Positions 34,336 to 45,288 of a stretch of DNA of 63,261 nt are shown here, piece after piece; positions within the stretch are counted from its first letter, which is position 1; each line of letters begins with the position of its first letter. The notes under the pieces were generated by a model, which was not told the origin of the DNA, did not search any database, and saw only the letters and a list, made by a program, of their open reading frames with translations. Origin of the DNA: an uncultured Pelagibacteraceae bacterium (GTDB lineage Bacteria; Pseudomonadota; Alphaproteobacteria; Pelagibacterales; Pelagibacteraceae); NCBI GenBank assembly GCA_902606115.1, contig CACLFM010000007.1, positions 1-63,261 on the forward strand, given 5' to 3'. Made by a program: the position numbers and the translations under genes.

Positions 34336-34704
34336 ATGTCTTTAGTATTTTTAAATGATTATTTAACTATAATAATTTTTTTGGCTATTGCTTTATTATT
34401 TAGCTTAGGTTTTGTGATATTAAATTTTGCTTTCTCACCAAAAAATCCTGACCCAGAAAAATTATCTGCTTATGAGTGTGGTTTTGAACCATTTAACGAC
34501 TCTAGAATGGAATTTGATATAAGATTTTATTTAGTTGCGATATTATTTATTATCTTTGATCTAGAAATTGCATTTTTATTCCCTTGGGCAATTACCCTAG
34601 GTAATACAGGTCTATTTGGTTTTTTTTCTATGATGTTGTTTTTGTTTATTTTGACTATTGGTTTTATTTATGAATGGAAGAAAGGTGCTTTGGATTGGCA
34701 ATAA
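34336..34704 (+). CDS. nuoA: NADH-quinone oxidoreductase subunit A
   Basis: A 122-residue membrane subunit of complex I with three helices. The conserved loop after helix 1 reads [21 protein letters not shown], including the Cys that reports the active/deactive state in this family, and [11 protein letters not shown] follows in helix 2. It is the first gene of the nuo run. The stop is one base before nuoB. No strong terminator or second gene lies between the tRNA pair and this gene. Confidence 0.96.
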   Translation: MSLVFLNDYLTIIIFLAIALLFSLGFVILNFAFSPKNPDPEKLSAYECGFEPFNDSRMEFDIRFYLVAILFIIFDLEIAFLFPWAITLGNTGLFGFFSMMLFLFILTIGFIYEWKKGALDWQ

Positions 34705-34705
34705 A

Positions 34706-35227
34706 ATGAATTTAACAGACAGAGAAAGAAAAATCCCTGAAGAATTTAAAAATCTTGCAAAAGAATTTGCTGACAAAGGTTTTATAACTACATCGATGGA
34801 CAATTTAATTAATTGGGCACGTTCAGGATCTTTACATTGGATGACATTTGGTCTTGCTTGTTGTGCTGTCGAGATGATGCAAACCTCTATGCCAAGGTAT
34901 GATCTTGAAAGATTTGGAGCAGCTCCAAGAGCATCACCTAGACAATCAGATGTTATGATTGTTGCTGGAACTTTAACAAATAAAATGGCACCTGCATTAA
35001 GAAAAGTTTATGATCAAATGCCAGAACCTAGATATGTAATTTCCATGGGAAGCTGTGCTAATGGAGGAGGATATTATCACTACTCTTATTCAGTTGTTAG
35101 AGGTTGTGATAGAATAGTTCCTGTTGATATATATGTCCCTGGATGTCCACCGTCAGCCGAAGCTTTACTTTATGGAATAATGCAACTCCAGAAAAAAATA
35201 AGAAATCGTGGGTCTCTAGAAAGATAA
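34706..35227 (+). CDS. nuoB: NADH-quinone oxidoreductase subunit B
   Basis: The 173-residue PSST-type subunit that carries cluster N2, the last iron-sulfur centre before quinone. The ligands are visible: the tandem Cys pair in [10 protein letters not shown] near residues 51-60, GSCANGGG near 114-121 and [14 protein letters not shown] near 145-158. I use the ATG at 34706. A longer frame from 34658 would overlap nuoA by 47 bases and add an unrelated extension. Confidence 0.97.
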   Translation: MNLTDRERKIPEEFKNLAKEFADKGFITTSMDNLINWARSGSLHWMTFGLACCAVEMMQTSMPRYDLERFGAAPRASPRQSDVMIVAGTLTNKMAPALRKVYDQMPEPRYVISMGSCANGGGYYHYSYSVVRGCDRIVPVDIYVPGCPPSAEALLYGIMQLQKKIRNRGSLER

Positions 35228-35228
35228 A

Positions 35229-35822
35229 ATGTCTTTAATTAGCTTAGAAAAAAAAATAAATTCTGAATTAACCACTAAAATTAATTCGTCCAGAATAAAT
35301 CATGATCAACTTGAAATTCAAATTAGTAAAGAGTCGCTATTAGATGTTGTTATTTTTTTAAAAAAAAATGAATTTACTAAATTTAGACAATTAATAGATA
35401 TAACAGCAGTAGACTATATAGGTAGTGAAAATAGGTTTAAAATGATTTATTTATTTTTAAGCCATGAATTTAATTTAAGGATAAACTTAACTTTTAATAT
35501 TAATGAAAATGAGGTTGTTAACTCTCTCACAAAAATTTTTCCCTCTGCTAATTGGATGGAACGTGAGGTTTTTGATATGTATGGTATTAAGTTCAATGAT
35601 CATCCAGACCTAAGACGAATACTCACAGATTATGGTTTTTTAGGACACCCTTTAAGGAAAGATTTTCCTATCACTGGTCATACAGAAGTTAGATATAGTG
35701 AAGAAAAGAAAAAAGTTATATACGAGCCTGTAAAACTTGAACAAAATTATAGGAATTTTGACTATGCAAGTCCTTGGGTAGGAACAGAATATATCAAAGA
35801 GGTGCAAAAAAAAAATGACTAA
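35229..35822 (+). CDS. nuoC: NADH-quinone oxidoreductase subunit C
   Basis: The 30-kDa peripheral-arm subunit, 197 residues. DITAVDYIG near residues 57-65 and the conserved block [20 protein letters not shown] near 111-130 followed by GHPLRKDFP are diagnostic. C and D are separate genes here, unlike the fused nuoCD of enterobacteria, as usual in alphaproteobacteria. It overlaps nuoD by 8 bases. Confidence 0.96.
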   Translation: MSLISLEKKINSELTTKINSSRINHDQLEIQISKESLLDVVIFLKKNEFTKFRQLIDITAVDYIGSENRFKMIYLFLSHEFNLRINLTFNINENEVVNSLTKIFPSANWMEREVFDMYGIKFNDHPDLRRILTDYGFLGHPLRKDFPITGHTEVRYSEEKKKVIYEPVKLEQNYRNFDYASPWVGTEYIKEVQKKND

Positions 35823-36990
35823 ACAAAAAAAAACACTAAATTTAAATTTCGGACCTCAGCACCCTGCTGCACACGGTGTTTTAAGATTAATACTAGAATT
35901 AGATGGTGAAATAGTTGAAAAAGCTGATCCTCACATAGGCTTATTACACAGGGGTACTGAAAAATTAATTGAAAACAAAACTTACTCCCAAGCTATACCT
36001 TATTTTGATAGACTTGATTATGTAGCACCTATGAACCAAGAACATGCATTTGCTTTGGCTATTGAAAAAATAATGGGTATTGAAGTTCCAATCAGAGGTC
36101 AATATATCAGAGTAATATTTTGTGAGATTGGAAGAATATTAAGTCATATTTTAAATATTACTACACAAGCTTTAGATGTTGGTGCTTTAACCCCTTCACT
36201 TTGGGGGTTCGAAGAAAGAGAAAAGTTAATGGGTTTTTATGAAAGAGTTTCTGGTTCAAGACTGCATGCCAACTATTTTAGACCAGGTGGAGTTCATAAA
36301 GATTTACCAAGAGGTTTAGAAAAAGATATACTTGATTTTTGTAAAACATTTCCAAAGATAATTGATGATTTAGAAACATTACTGACTGATAACAGAATAT
36401 TTAAACAAAGAAACGTTGATATTGGTATTGTATCCAAAGAGGATGCGTTAAATTACTCATTTTCTGGCGTAATGCTCAGGGGCTCAGGAATTCCTTGGGA
36501 CTTAAGAAAATCACAACCATATGATTGTTACGAACAAATTAATTTTAGAATACCTGTTGGAAAAAACGGAGATTGTTACGACAGATATTTATGCAGAATT
36601 GAAGAAATGAGGGAAAGTGTGAAAATCATTGAACAATGTTTGCAACACTTACCTAAAGGACCAGTAAAATCACTTGATAATAAGATAACTCCACCATCTA
36701 AAAAAGATATTAAAGAGTCTATGGAAGCTCTCATACATCATTTTAAATTATTTACTGAGGGTTATAGGGTTAAAAAAGATGAAATTTATACAGCTGTAGA
36801 AGCACCCAAGGGTGAATTTGGTGTATATTTAATTTCAGATGGCACTAATAGACCATATAAATGCAAAATAAGAGCACCTGGTTTTTCCCATCTTCAAGCC
36901 ATGGATTATTTGATCAAAGGCCATATGTTAGCAGATGTGCCTGCTGTCTTAGGTTCTTTAGATATAGTTTTTGGGGAGATAGATCGATGA
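35815..36990 (+). CDS. nuoD: NADH-quinone oxidoreductase subunit D
   Basis: The 49-kDa subunit that forms the quinone pocket with NuoB, 391 residues. [14 protein letters not shown] near residues 12-25 contains the conserved His that contacts quinone. [12 protein letters not shown] near 41-52 and a C-terminal segment ending in [13 protein letters not shown], the usual family terminus, complete the match. The stop overlaps the nuoE start as ATGA. Confidence 0.97.
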   Translation: MTKQKKTLNLNFGPQHPAAHGVLRLILELDGEIVEKADPHIGLLHRGTEKLIENKTYSQAIPYFDRLDYVAPMNQEHAFALAIEKIMGIEVPIRGQYIRVIFCEIGRILSHILNITTQALDVGALTPSLWGFEEREKLMGFYERVSGSRLHANYFRPGGVHKDLPRGLEKDILDFCKTFPKIIDDLETLLTDNRIFKQRNVDIGIVSKEDALNYSFSGVMLRGSGIPWDLRKSQPYDCYEQINFRIPVGKNGDCYDRYLCRIEEMRESVKIIEQCLQHLPKGPVKSLDNKITPPSKKDIKESMEALIHHFKLFTEGYRVKKDEIYTAVEAPKGEFGVYLISDGTNRPYKCKIRAPGFSHLQAMDYLIKGHMLADVPAVLGSLDIVFGEIDR

Positions 36991-37595
36991 GTATAAAAAA
37001 AGTTTCTAAGGAGCAACCTGATAAATTTGAATTCAATCAAGACAATTTAAATTTAGCTAACAAAATAGTTTTAAATTATCCATCAGGAAAAAAAAAAAGC
37101 GCTGTTATGGCACTTCTTTATATTGCTCAAAAACAAAATGATAATTGGATACCGCTTGCAGCAATGAAGTATATAGCAAAATTTTTAGATATCTCCTATA
37201 TAAATGTATATGAAGTAGCAACTTTCTATTCGATGTATAATCTTCAACCCGTTGGAAAATATTTTATTCAAATTTGTACAACAACACCTTGCATGATAAG
37301 AGGCGCATATAAACTTGTTGATGTTTGCAAAAAAAATATTTCTGAAAAAGAAAATGAACTTTCAACTAATAAAAATTGCTCTTGGACGGAGGTTGAGTGC
37401 TTAGGTGCTTGCATCAGTGCTCCAATGTCCCAAATTAATGATGATTATTATGAGGATCTAAATGTAAAGCAGTTTGAAAATATAATTAAAGATATTTTAA
37501 AAGATAAGAAACCAAAACCAGGTTCATATCGTGGAAGATTAAACTCTGAGCCTGAAAAAAATAGAAAAACATTATTAGAGAATAAAAATGCTTGA
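36987..37595 (+). CDS. nuoE: NADH-quinone oxidoreductase subunit E
   Basis: The 24-kDa thioredoxin-like subunit with the [2Fe-2S] cluster N1a, 202 residues. The ligands are in [10 protein letters not shown] near residues 95-104 and [10 protein letters not shown] near 134-143. The N-terminal helical bundle includes [15 protein letters not shown]. The ATG at 36987 overlaps the nuoD stop; a longer frame from 36861 would lie inside nuoD and is rejected. It overlaps nuoF by 8 bases. Confidence 0.96.
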   Translation: MSIKKVSKEQPDKFEFNQDNLNLANKIVLNYPSGKKKSAVMALLYIAQKQNDNWIPLAAMKYIAKFLDISYINVYEVATFYSMYNLQPVGKYFIQICTTTPCMIRGAYKLVDVCKKNISEKENELSTNKNCSWTEVECLGACISAPMSQINDDYYEDLNVKQFENIIKDILKDKKPKPGSYRGRLNSEPEKNRKTLLENKNA

Positions 37596-38931
37596 GGACA
37601 AAGATAGAATTTTTAAAAATTTATATAACGATCTAGGTTCAGACTTAGATTCTGCAAAAAAAAGAGGTGATTGGATTAACACTAAAGAAATATGCAACAA
37701 AGGAAGAGACTGGATTATAGAAGAAGTTAAAAAATCGGAGTTAAGAGGTAGAGGTGGTGCAGGTTTTCCAACTGGTTTAAAATGGTCTTTTGCTCCAAAA
37801 AAAGTTGGAGCTAAACCTCATTACTTAGTAATAAATGCAGATGAGTCTGAGCCTGGCACATGTAAAGATAGAGATATTTTACGATTTGAACCACACAAAC
37901 TGATTGAAGGATGTTTAATAGCATCTTACGCAGTTAATGCTCATAAATGCTACATATATCTGAGAGGTGAATATTACAACGAAGGCATTAAATTGCAGAA
38001 TGCAATTGATGAAGCTTATAAAAGCAACCTAATTGGTAAAAATTCATCAGGAACTGGATGGGAGCTTGATATTTATATGCATTATGGAGCGGGTGCATAT
38101 ATTTGTGGCGAAGAAACAGCTCTTTTAGAAAGTATTGAAGGGAATAAGGGGCAGCCAAGATTAAAACCACCTTTTCCTGCATTAGTTGGATTATACGGAT
38201 GTCCTACAATTATAAATAACGTTGAGACAATAGCAGTTATACCAACAATTTTAAAAAAAGGATCAAAATGGTTTTCATCTTTGGGCAAACCAAAAAATAC
38301 TGGAACGAAAATATTTTGTATTTCAGGAAATGTTAATAGCCCATGTAATGTTGAAGAAGAAATGGGTATTAAATTAAAAGACTTAATCGAAAAACATGCC
38401 GGTGGAGTTGTTGGAGGATGGGATAATTTACAAGCAGTTATTCCAGGTGGTTCATCAATGCCGATGCTAAGTAAAGAAATAAGTGAAAATATAACCATGG
38501 ACTTTGACTCTTTAGTTGAGAACAATAGTGGTTTAGGGACTGCGGGAATAATTGTCATAAATAAAGACCAAGATATTATTAAATGTATGGCGAGAATAGC
38601 AAGGTTTTATAAACATGAAAGCTGCGGACAATGTACACCATGTAGAGAAGGCTCTGGTTGGATGTGGAGAATTTTAGAGAGAATGGCAAAAGGAGAAGCT
38701 TCAAAAGATGAGGTGAATATGCTCGCTGATGTAACTAAACAAATAGAGGGACACACTATTTGTGCGTTTGGAGAAGGTTCAGCTTGGCCAGTCCAAGGTT
38801 TATTGAGACACTTTAAAAAAGAGATTATTGAGAGAAATAATTTTAACCCACTAGTAAAAAATAGCAAAAATATTCCATATTTAATAGACCAACACATTTT
38901 AGAGGAAGATATTAAAAATGTTAAAAGTTAA
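37588..38931 (+). CDS. nuoF: NADH-quinone oxidoreductase subunit F
   Basis: The 51-kDa NADH- and FMN-binding subunit, 447 residues. The nucleotide loop [13 protein letters not shown] is near residues 54-66, the FMN site region [14 protein letters not shown] near 84-97, [16 protein letters not shown] near 170-185, and the N3 [4Fe-4S] cluster ligands are in [12 protein letters not shown] near 347-358 with a further Cys in TICAFGEG. It is the electron entry point of complex I. It overlaps nuoG by 14 bases. Confidence 0.97.
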   Translation: MLEDKDRIFKNLYNDLGSDLDSAKKRGDWINTKEICNKGRDWIIEEVKKSELRGRGGAGFPTGLKWSFAPKKVGAKPHYLVINADESEPGTCKDRDILRFEPHKLIEGCLIASYAVNAHKCYIYLRGEYYNEGIKLQNAIDEAYKSNLIGKNSSGTGWELDIYMHYGAGAYICGEETALLESIEGNKGQPRLKPPFPALVGLYGCPTIINNVETIAVIPTILKKGSKWFSSLGKPKNTGTKIFCISGNVNSPCNVEEEMGIKLKDLIEKHAGGVVGGWDNLQAVIPGGSSMPMLSKEISENITMDFDSLVENNSGLGTAGIIVINKDQDIIKCMARIARFYKHESCGQCTPCREGSGWMWRILERMAKGEASKDEVNMLADVTKQIEGHTICAFGEGSAWPVQGLLRHFKKEIIERNNFNPLVKNSKNIPYLIDQHILEEDIKNVKS

Positions 38932-40939
38932 AGTTAATGACATTGATATAGAAGTTGAAGAAGGTTTTACTATTTTACAAGCTTGCGAGTTAGCAGGCTT
39001 TGAAATACCAAGATTTTGTTATCATGAAAAACTTTCAATTGCTGGAAATTGTAGAATGTGTTTAGTAGAAATTGAAAAATCAAAAAAACCAGTTGCCTCG
39101 TGTGCAATGCCAGTTGCAGAAGGGATGAATATAAAAACAAATACAAATTTTGTAGAAAAAGCGAGAAAGGGTGTCATGGAATTTCTTTTAGCAAACCATC
39201 CTCTTGATTGCCCGGTATGTGACCAAGGTGGTGAATGCGATCTACAGGATCAGTCAATGTTTTATGGAATTGATAAATCTCGATACAAGGAAAATAAAAG
39301 ATTTGTTCCTGAAAAATACATGGGTCCATTAATAAAAACCCAAATGACAAGATGCATACATTGTACTCGTTGTGTAAGATTCGCAACAGAAGTTGCCGGT
39401 GTACCAGAAATAGGAGCTATTGGTAGAGGTGAAGATATGCAAATTACAACTTATTTAGAGAAAGCAATGGAGTCTGAATTGTCAGCAAATGTAATTGACT
39501 TGTGTCCTGTTGGAGCCCTCACTTCGAAACCATATGTATTCGAAGCTAGACCATGGGAGTTAAAAAAAACTGAGACAATTGATGTAATGGACTCGGTTGG
39601 TTCTAACATACGTGTTGACACTTATGGATGGGAAGTAAAAAGAATATTGCCAAAAATTAACGAGGATATTAATGAAGAATGGATTTCAGATAAAACTAGA
39701 TATTCATGTGATGGTTTAAAATATCAAAGACTTGATACGCCTTACATTAAAAAAGAAAATAATTTTAAAAAAGTTAGCTGGTTTGAGGCTTTTCAGATTC
39801 TAAAAGATAAGATAAATTTAACAAGTCCAGAAAAAATAGCCGGCTTAACAGGTGATCTTACAAATATGGAAACATTATTTGCATGTAAAGAATTATTTAA
39901 TAAAGTTTTAAAGTCTAAAGATTTAGAGTCCAGAGAAAAAAATATATATATTAATTTAAGTAACAGAAATAACTATCTTTTTAATTCTGAAATAAAAGGC
40001 ATAGAAAAAAGTGATCTAATTTTATTAATCGGTACCAATCCAAGGTTCGAAGCGACAATGTTGAATGCTAGAATTAGAAAATCTTTTTTAAAAAATAATA
40101 CAGAAATTTTCTCTTTAGAAGACTTAGGCGACCTTACCTATCCTTATAAAATACTTACAAATACGACAGAAGAGGTAAAAAAAATAATTGAAAATAATAG
40201 TGAAATCTCAAAAAAGATTACAAAAGCAAAATATCCTATAATAATATTTGGTGAAGGAGCTCTTGATTTGAATTCATCAAAATATATATTCGAGGGTCTT
40301 AAAAAATTTTTAATTGAAAATAATAAGATTAATGAAGACTGGAATGCAATCAATATTCTTCCTTTTAATGCTTCAGCCGTCGGTTCATATGATTTAAATA
40401 TTGTTTCTAAAACTAATGACACCATAGAAAAAATAAAAAATAATTTTTTCGAATTAATTTTTTTATTTGGACAAGATAATTTCTCTTTTAATAAAAAAAA
40501 TGAATTTATAGTGTATATAGGTAGCCATGGAGACAAAGGTGCTGAAATGGCAGATCTTGTACTTCCAGGCGCTGCATTTACTGAACAAGATGGATATTTT
40601 ACAAATTTAGAGGGCAAATTACAGATGGCCTTTAAAGCATCTTACCCACCTGGAGAGGCAAAAGAAGATTGGGTTATAATAAATGAAATATCTAATTTAG
40701 TTGGTAGAGAAAGTTTGTTTAAAAACAAAAATGAACTTTTAAATGCAATGAATAGTTATATTAATTCAAATAAAAAAGATGATATCTCTAATTTATTTAA
40801 AGAAGAATTTGTTAAAGAAAAGATTTCAACTTTGCCTAATGATTATTATCATTCAAATGTGATTGCCAGAGCTTCAAAAACAATGAACGAATGTAGAAGC
40901 ATTAGGACAAAATTAAAAAAAACTGGAACAGAAGGATAA
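38918..40939 (+). CDS. nuoG: NADH-quinone oxidoreductase subunit G
   Basis: The 75-kDa subunit, 673 residues, which carries several iron-sulfur clusters. The ferredoxin-like N terminus has the [2Fe-2S] ligands in [15 protein letters not shown], then [17 protein letters not shown] with the His-Cys3 cluster, then [10 protein letters not shown] and the later Cys of DLCPVGAL. A molybdopterin-oxidoreductase-like C-terminal domain without cofactor motifs follows. Its later part (about residues 280-480) is low in complexity and Lys/Asn/Ile rich. nuoH starts 2 bases after the stop. Confidence 0.96.
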   Translation: MLKVKVNDIDIEVEEGFTILQACELAGFEIPRFCYHEKLSIAGNCRMCLVEIEKSKKPVASCAMPVAEGMNIKTNTNFVEKARKGVMEFLLANHPLDCPVCDQGGECDLQDQSMFYGIDKSRYKENKRFVPEKYMGPLIKTQMTRCIHCTRCVRFATEVAGVPEIGAIGRGEDMQITTYLEKAMESELSANVIDLCPVGALTSKPYVFEARPWELKKTETIDVMDSVGSNIRVDTYGWEVKRILPKINEDINEEWISDKTRYSCDGLKYQRLDTPYIKKENNFKKVSWFEAFQILKDKINLTSPEKIAGLTGDLTNMETLFACKELFNKVLKSKDLESREKNIYINLSNRNNYLFNSEIKGIEKSDLILLIGTNPRFEATMLNARIRKSFLKNNTEIFSLEDLGDLTYPYKILTNTTEEVKKIIENNSEISKKITKAKYPIIIFGEGALDLNSSKYIFEGLKKFLIENNKINEDWNAINILPFNASAVGSYDLNIVSKTNDTIEKIKNNFFELIFLFGQDNFSFNKKNEFIVYIGSHGDKGAEMADLVLPGAAFTEQDGYFTNLEGKLQMAFKASYPPGEAKEDWVIINEISNLVGRESLFKNKNELLNAMNSYINSNKKDDISNLFKEEFVKEKISTLPNDYYHSNVIARASKTMNECRSIRTKLKKTGTEG

Positions 40940-40940
40940 A

Positions 40941-41939
40941 GTGGATTATTTAAATATTTTATTTTTAGAAACTTATAAAATTTTGTTTCTCTTATTACCA
41001 GTTTTAGTTTCAGTTGCTATGGTTGTATGGTTGGACAGACGTATTTGGGCTTTTGTTCAAAAAAGAAAAGGTCCGAATGTGGTTGGCCCATTTGGATTAC
41101 TCCAATCTTTAGCGGATGCTCTAAAATATATTTTTAAGGAAATTATAATTCCTGCAAGCTCAAATAAAGTCATATTTATTTTAGCTCCCATTGTCACAAT
41201 GACACTTGCACTAGTAGCTTGGGCAGTTATTCCATTTAGTGAAGATTTTGTATTAGCTAATATTAATGTTGGCATATTATATATTTTTGCAATTTCATCT
41301 TTAGGGGTTTACGGAATTATAATGGGAGGTTGGGCATCCAATTCAAAATATCCTTTTTTAGGTTCAATCAGATCTGCTGCACAAATGGTTTCTTATGAAG
41401 TATCAATAGGGGTTATAATTATCAATGTTTTACTATGTGTGGGTTCTCTAAATTTAGCTGACATTGTTTTAGCTCAAGAAAAAATATGGTTTATTGTTCC
41501 TTTGTTTCCAATGTTTGTGATATTTTTTATTTCTGCGCTTGCTGAAACAAATCGTCCACCATTTGATTTACCAGAGGCAGAAGCGGAGCTGGTATCTGGT
41601 TATCAAACAGAGTACTCAGGAATGATGTATGCAATGTTTTGGTTAGGCGAATATGCAAATATTTTGTTAATGTGTGCATTAGGTTCAATATTGTTTTTAG
41701 GTGGGTGGCTTTCTCCAATAAATATTTACCCTTTTTCGATGGTCCCAGATCCATTGTGGTTTATTATAAAGATACTTTTTTTATTTGTTTTATTTGCCCT
41801 AGTTAAAGCTATTGTACCAAGATATAGATATGATCAGCTAATGAGACTAGGATGGAAAGTTTTTTTACCAATCTCATTAGTTTGGGTCGTTTTAACCTCA
41901 AGTTATTTGATGTACTTTGATTTGTTACCAAAAAGCTAA
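40941..41939 (+). CDS. nuoH: NADH-quinone oxidoreductase subunit H
   Basis: The 332-residue membrane subunit next to the quinone chamber, with eight helices. [27 protein letters not shown] near residues 29-55 and [18 protein letters not shown] near 202-219 are diagnostic; I quote them as short blocks of the quinone-site loops. It starts with GTG at 40941; no nearby in-frame ATG fits. nuoI follows after 2 bases. Confidence 0.96.
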   Translation: MDYLNILFLETYKILFLLLPVLVSVAMVVWLDRRIWAFVQKRKGPNVVGPFGLLQSLADALKYIFKEIIIPASSNKVIFILAPIVTMTLALVAWAVIPFSEDFVLANINVGILYIFAISSLGVYGIIMGGWASNSKYPFLGSIRSAAQMVSYEVSIGVIIINVLLCVGSLNLADIVLAQEKIWFIVPLFPMFVIFFISALAETNRPPFDLPEAEAELVSGYQTEYSGMMYAMFWLGEYANILLMCALGSILFLGGWLSPINIYPFSMVPDPLWFIIKILFLFVLFALVKAIVPRYRYDQLMRLGWKVFLPISLVWVVLTSSYLMYFDLLPKS

Positions 41940-41941
41940 TT

Positions 41942-42427
41942 ATGAAAATATCAAGATTTATAAAAACTGTATTTATGGTGGATTTTATGAGTGGTTTAGT
42001 GATTGCAGTAAAAGAAATGTTTAAACCAAAAAAAACTATAAATTACCCATTTGAAAAAGGTAAAATAAGTCCAAGATTTAGAGGAGAACATGCATTAAGA
42101 AGATATCCTAATGGAGAAGAAAGATGTATAGCATGTAAATTATGTGAAGCAGTTTGCCCAGCTCAAGCAATTACAATAGAATCTAGTGAAAGAGAAGATG
42201 GTAGTAGAAAAACTACAAGATATGATATTGACATGTTAAAATGTATATATTGTGGATTATGTGAGGAATCTTGCCCAGTTGATGCAATTGTGCAAGGTCC
42301 TAATTTTGAGTTTGCAACAGAGACAAGAGAAGAATTGTACTACACAAAAGAAAAACTTCTTGAAAATGGAGATAGATGGGAAAGTGTTTTAGCTGCAAAT
42401 ATTAAAGCTGACAATCCACATAGATAA
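41942..42427 (+). CDS. nuoI: NADH-quinone oxidoreductase subunit I
   Basis: The 161-residue subunit with clusters N6a and N6b. The two ligand sets are [12 protein letters not shown] near residues 62-73 and [12 protein letters not shown] near 101-112. The N terminus has an amphipathic membrane-associated helix and [17 protein letters not shown] before the first motif. The stop at 42425-42427 is 8 bases before the ATG (42436) of the expected full-length nuoJ frame. Confidence 0.97.
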   Translation: MKISRFIKTVFMVDFMSGLVIAVKEMFKPKKTINYPFEKGKISPRFRGEHALRRYPNGEERCIACKLCEAVCPAQAITIESSEREDGSRKTTRYDIDMLKCIYCGLCEESCPVDAIVQGPNFEFATETREELYYTKEKLLENGDRWESVLAANIKADNPHR

Positions 42428-42494
42428 TTATTTACATGCCAGCTCATGCATTTTTTTTTATATATTTTCATTAATTGCAATTGTATCAGCAATA

Positions 42495-43067
42495 ATGGTA
42501 ACAGCTTCAAAAAATACAGTACACTCAGTTTTTTTTTTAATTTTAGATTTTATTAGTATTTCTTGCTTATTTATTTTGATAGGTGCAGAATTTCTTGGAA
42601 TGATAATGTTAATTGTCTACGTAGGTGCGGTAGCTGTTTTATTTTTATTTGTAGTCATGATGTTAAATGTTGCACAACAAAAAAATCAATGGTTTGGTGC
42701 AACTTCGGGAAGCAAGCACATTCCAGTAGGCATGATTGTAAGTGTGATAATTTTTTTTGAATTAATGATTGTAATAGGAGGATGGAAATTAAAACCTGAT
42801 TTAAAAAATGAATTCATTAATATTGGTACCAATAGTGTGACAAATACTCATTCTATAGGCAATGTTTTATATACAGATTATATACATTTATTTCAATTAT
42901 CTGGAATGATTTTATTAGTTGCTATGATTGGAGCGATAGTTTTGACATTTAGACAGCGCTCTGGTCTTAAAAGACAAAGTTATATTCGACAAATTTCAAG
43001 AGAAAAATATGAAGGAGTGGAATTAGTAGATGTAAATAATAAAGAAGGGGTAAAAATAGATGTTTGA
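42495..43067 (+). CDS. nuoJ: NADH-quinone oxidoreductase subunit J, N terminus out of frame
   Basis: The open frame from the ATG at 42495 encodes 190 residues with four to five helices and the NuoJ mark [26 protein letters not shown] near residues 30-55. Its start, [14 protein letters not shown], is in the middle of the first helix of normal NuoJ. The missing part (MPAHAFFFYIFSLIAIVSAI) is encoded just upstream from an ATG at 42436, but in another frame: the T tract at 42451-42459 has 9 T, and 10 would join the frames. So either the subunit is shortened, or the tract holds a sequencing error, a mutation, or a slippage site. It overlaps nuoK by 8 bases. Confidence 0.9.
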   Translation: MVTASKNTVHSVFFLILDFISISCLFILIGAEFLGMIMLIVYVGAVAVLFLFVVMMLNVAQQKNQWFGATSGSKHIPVGMIVSVIIFFELMIVIGGWKLKPDLKNEFINIGTNSVTNTHSIGNVLYTDYIHLFQLSGMILLVAMIGAIVLTFRQRSGLKRQSYIRQISREKYEGVELVDVNNKEGVKIDV

Positions 43068-43371
43068 TATTGGAATAGGACATTATTTAACACTTGGTGC
43101 AATAATTTTTACTATTGGAGTTGTTGGAATTTTTCTTAATAGAAAAAATGTAATAGTAATACTAATGAGTATCGAATTAATATTATTGGCAGTAAATATA
43201 AATTTAGTATCCTTCTCAATTTTTTTAAATGATTTAAGTGGTCAAATTTTCACTTTATTTATATTAACTGTTGCTGCTGCAGAAGCTGCAATAGGTTTAG
43301 CTATAATAGTAGTATATTACAGAAATTCAGGCACCATTAGAGTTGAGGAAATAGATAATCTTAAAGGATAA
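43060..43371 (+). CDS. nuoK: NADH-quinone oxidoreductase subunit K
   Basis: A 103-residue MrpC-like membrane subunit with three helices. Helix 1 starts at [20 protein letters not shown]; the conserved Glu of helix 2 is in [14 protein letters not shown] near residues 34-47; helix 3 contains [17 protein letters not shown] with the second conserved Glu. These Glu residues are part of the proton path. nuoL starts 2 bases after the stop. Confidence 0.96.
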   Translation: MFDIGIGHYLTLGAIIFTIGVVGIFLNRKNVIVILMSIELILLAVNINLVSFSIFLNDLSGQIFTLFILTVAAAEAAIGLAIIVVYYRNSGTIRVEEIDNLKG

Positions 43372-43373
43372 AA

Positions 43374-45287
43374 ATGGAAATATTAATTGTTTTTCTTCCA
43401 CTGTTAGCAGCAATTATTTCTGGTTTTTTTGGAAATAGAATAGGTAACAAATTTTCAGAAATATTAACCAGTTTATTTGTCTCGATTTCTGCAATTCTTT
43501 CAATCTACATATTTTATGATGTTATAATCAACAATTATAATTCCAACATAATTATTTCATCATGGATAAGTTCTGGAACATTAGATGTTAATTGGTCGAT
43601 TAAAATTGATCCACTGTCATCTGTAATGTTAGTTGTGGTAACTTTTGTATCTTCACTTGTTCATATTTATTCGATCGGATACATGCATCACGATCCTCAC
43701 AAACCAAGATTTATGTCATATTTGTCATTATTTACTTTTTCAATGTTGGTTTTGGTTACTTCAGATAATTTTTTGCAGCTTTTCTTTGGTTGGGAAGGAG
43801 TTGGTGTTTGTTCTTATTTTTTAATTGGATTTTGGTTTAAAAAACAAAGTGCAAATAATGCAGCAATAAAAGCTTTTATTGTTAATAGAGTTGGAGACTT
43901 TGGATTAGCATTGGGCGTTTTTCTAATATTTTATTATTTTGGCACAATAAATTATAATGAAGTCTTTAATTTAATTCCAAATCTGGTCTCAGAACAAATA
44001 AACTTCCTTGGGTTTGATGTCTTAGCTGTAGATTTAATTTGTATTCTTTTATTTATAGGTGCAATGGGTAAATCTGCACAAATTTTTCTTCATACATGGT
44101 TACCAGATGCAATGGAAGGTCCAACACCTGTTTCTGCCTTAATACATGCAGCAACTATGGTAACTGCCGGTGTTTTTTTAGTCGTAAGGTGCTCTCCAAT
44201 TTATGAATTATCGGTGCTTGGTTTAGAAATTGTAACTTTTATAGGGATGTCAACAGCATTTTTTGCAGCCACTGTTGCGCTAGTCCAAAATGATATAAAA
44301 AAAATAATTGCTTATTCAACTTGTAGCCAGCTCGGTTATATGTTTTTTGCTGCAGGAGTTGGCGCATATAATGTTGCAATGTTTCATTTATTCACGCATG
44401 CTTTTTTTAAAGCTTTATTATTTCTAGGAGCAGGTTCTGTAATTCATTCATTTAAAGACGAGCAGGATATTAAAAATATGGGTGGTGTTTGGAAAAAATT
44501 ACCATTTACTTATATAATGATGATTATTGGAACGCTAGCGTTAACAGGTTTCCCCTTTTTATCTGGCTTTTACTCTAAAGATGCAATCATTGAATTTGCA
44601 TATCTCGAAAAAGGTAGTTTAAGTAATTACGCAGCTACTATAGGTATAATTACCGCAATACTTACATCAATTTATTCATGGAGACTAATATTTTTAACTT
44701 TTCACGGTAATTTCAATAATAAAAAATTAAATATAAATGATCTACATGACTCATCTTTAGTTATGTTAATACCACTAATTTTATTGTCTTTAGGAGCAAT
44801 ATTTTCTGGAATACTCTTTAAAGAATTATTTATAGGCAGTGAAAGCAGTAAATTATTTTGGAAAGACTCAATATCATTTCTTGAGCCACTAAGCACTAAT
44901 CATCCACCTATATGGTTTCTAATATTAACACCTTCTCTAGTAACAATCGCTATTCCATTTTCATATTTCTTATTTTTAAAAAAACGTTATATAATTGATC
45001 AAATTGTTAAAACTAATTATCCAATATATTTTTTTTTAAAAAAAAAATGGTATTTTGACGAACTATACGATTTCATATTTGTAAAATCTATTAAAAACTT
45101 AGGTAATTTTCTTTGGAGAAAAATAGATAATTTAATTATCGATAGATTTGGTCCAGATGGCATATCGAATATGGTAAAAAAATGTTCTTTATACGCAGTC
45201 AAATTCCAAAGTGGATTTATTTATCAGTATGCTTTTATAATGCTTTTAGGTTTTTCTCTTTTATTAACTTTTTTAATTATTAAATAA
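43374..45287 (+). CDS. nuoL: NADH-quinone oxidoreductase subunit L
   Basis: The distal antiporter-like proton-pumping subunit, 637 residues. FGWEGVGVCSYFLIGFW near residues 138-154 contains the key Glu, and the discontinuous-helix Lys regions appear in GAMGKSAQIFLHTWLPDAMEGPTPVSALIHAATMV. A long C-terminal lateral helix and anchor end the protein. The last third is rich in Lys/Phe/Ile. nuoM starts one base after the stop. Confidence 0.96.
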   Translation: MEILIVFLPLLAAIISGFFGNRIGNKFSEILTSLFVSISAILSIYIFYDVIINNYNSNIIISSWISSGTLDVNWSIKIDPLSSVMLVVVTFVSSLVHIYSIGYMHHDPHKPRFMSYLSLFTFSMLVLVTSDNFLQLFFGWEGVGVCSYFLIGFWFKKQSANNAAIKAFIVNRVGDFGLALGVFLIFYYFGTINYNEVFNLIPNLVSEQINFLGFDVLAVDLICILLFIGAMGKSAQIFLHTWLPDAMEGPTPVSALIHAATMVTAGVFLVVRCSPIYELSVLGLEIVTFIGMSTAFFAATVALVQNDIKKIIAYSTCSQLGYMFFAAGVGAYNVAMFHLFTHAFFKALLFLGAGSVIHSFKDEQDIKNMGGVWKKLPFTYIMMIIGTLALTGFPFLSGFYSKDAIIEFAYLEKGSLSNYAATIGIITAILTSIYSWRLIFLTFHGNFNNKKLNINDLHDSSLVMLIPLILLSLGAIFSGILFKELFIGSESSKLFWKDSISFLEPLSTNHPPIWFLILTPSLVTIAIPFSYFLFLKKRYIIDQIVKTNYPIYFFLKKKWYFDELYDFIFVKSIKNLGNFLWRKIDNLIIDRFGPDGISNMVKKCSLYAVKFQSGFIYQYAFIMLLGFSLLLTFLIIK

Positions 45288-45288
45288 A

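Noticed and set aside
36861-36986. N-terminal extension of NuoE and, likewise, of NuoB from 34658
   Set aside because: Both extensions are read inside the preceding nuo gene and resemble nothing in the families. The ATGs at 36987 and 34706 fit the usual starts.
38082-38558. 158-residue minus-strand frame opposite nuoF
   Set aside because: Fully inside nuoF, whose cofactor motifs are intact across the region. The antisense product has no domain or start signal.
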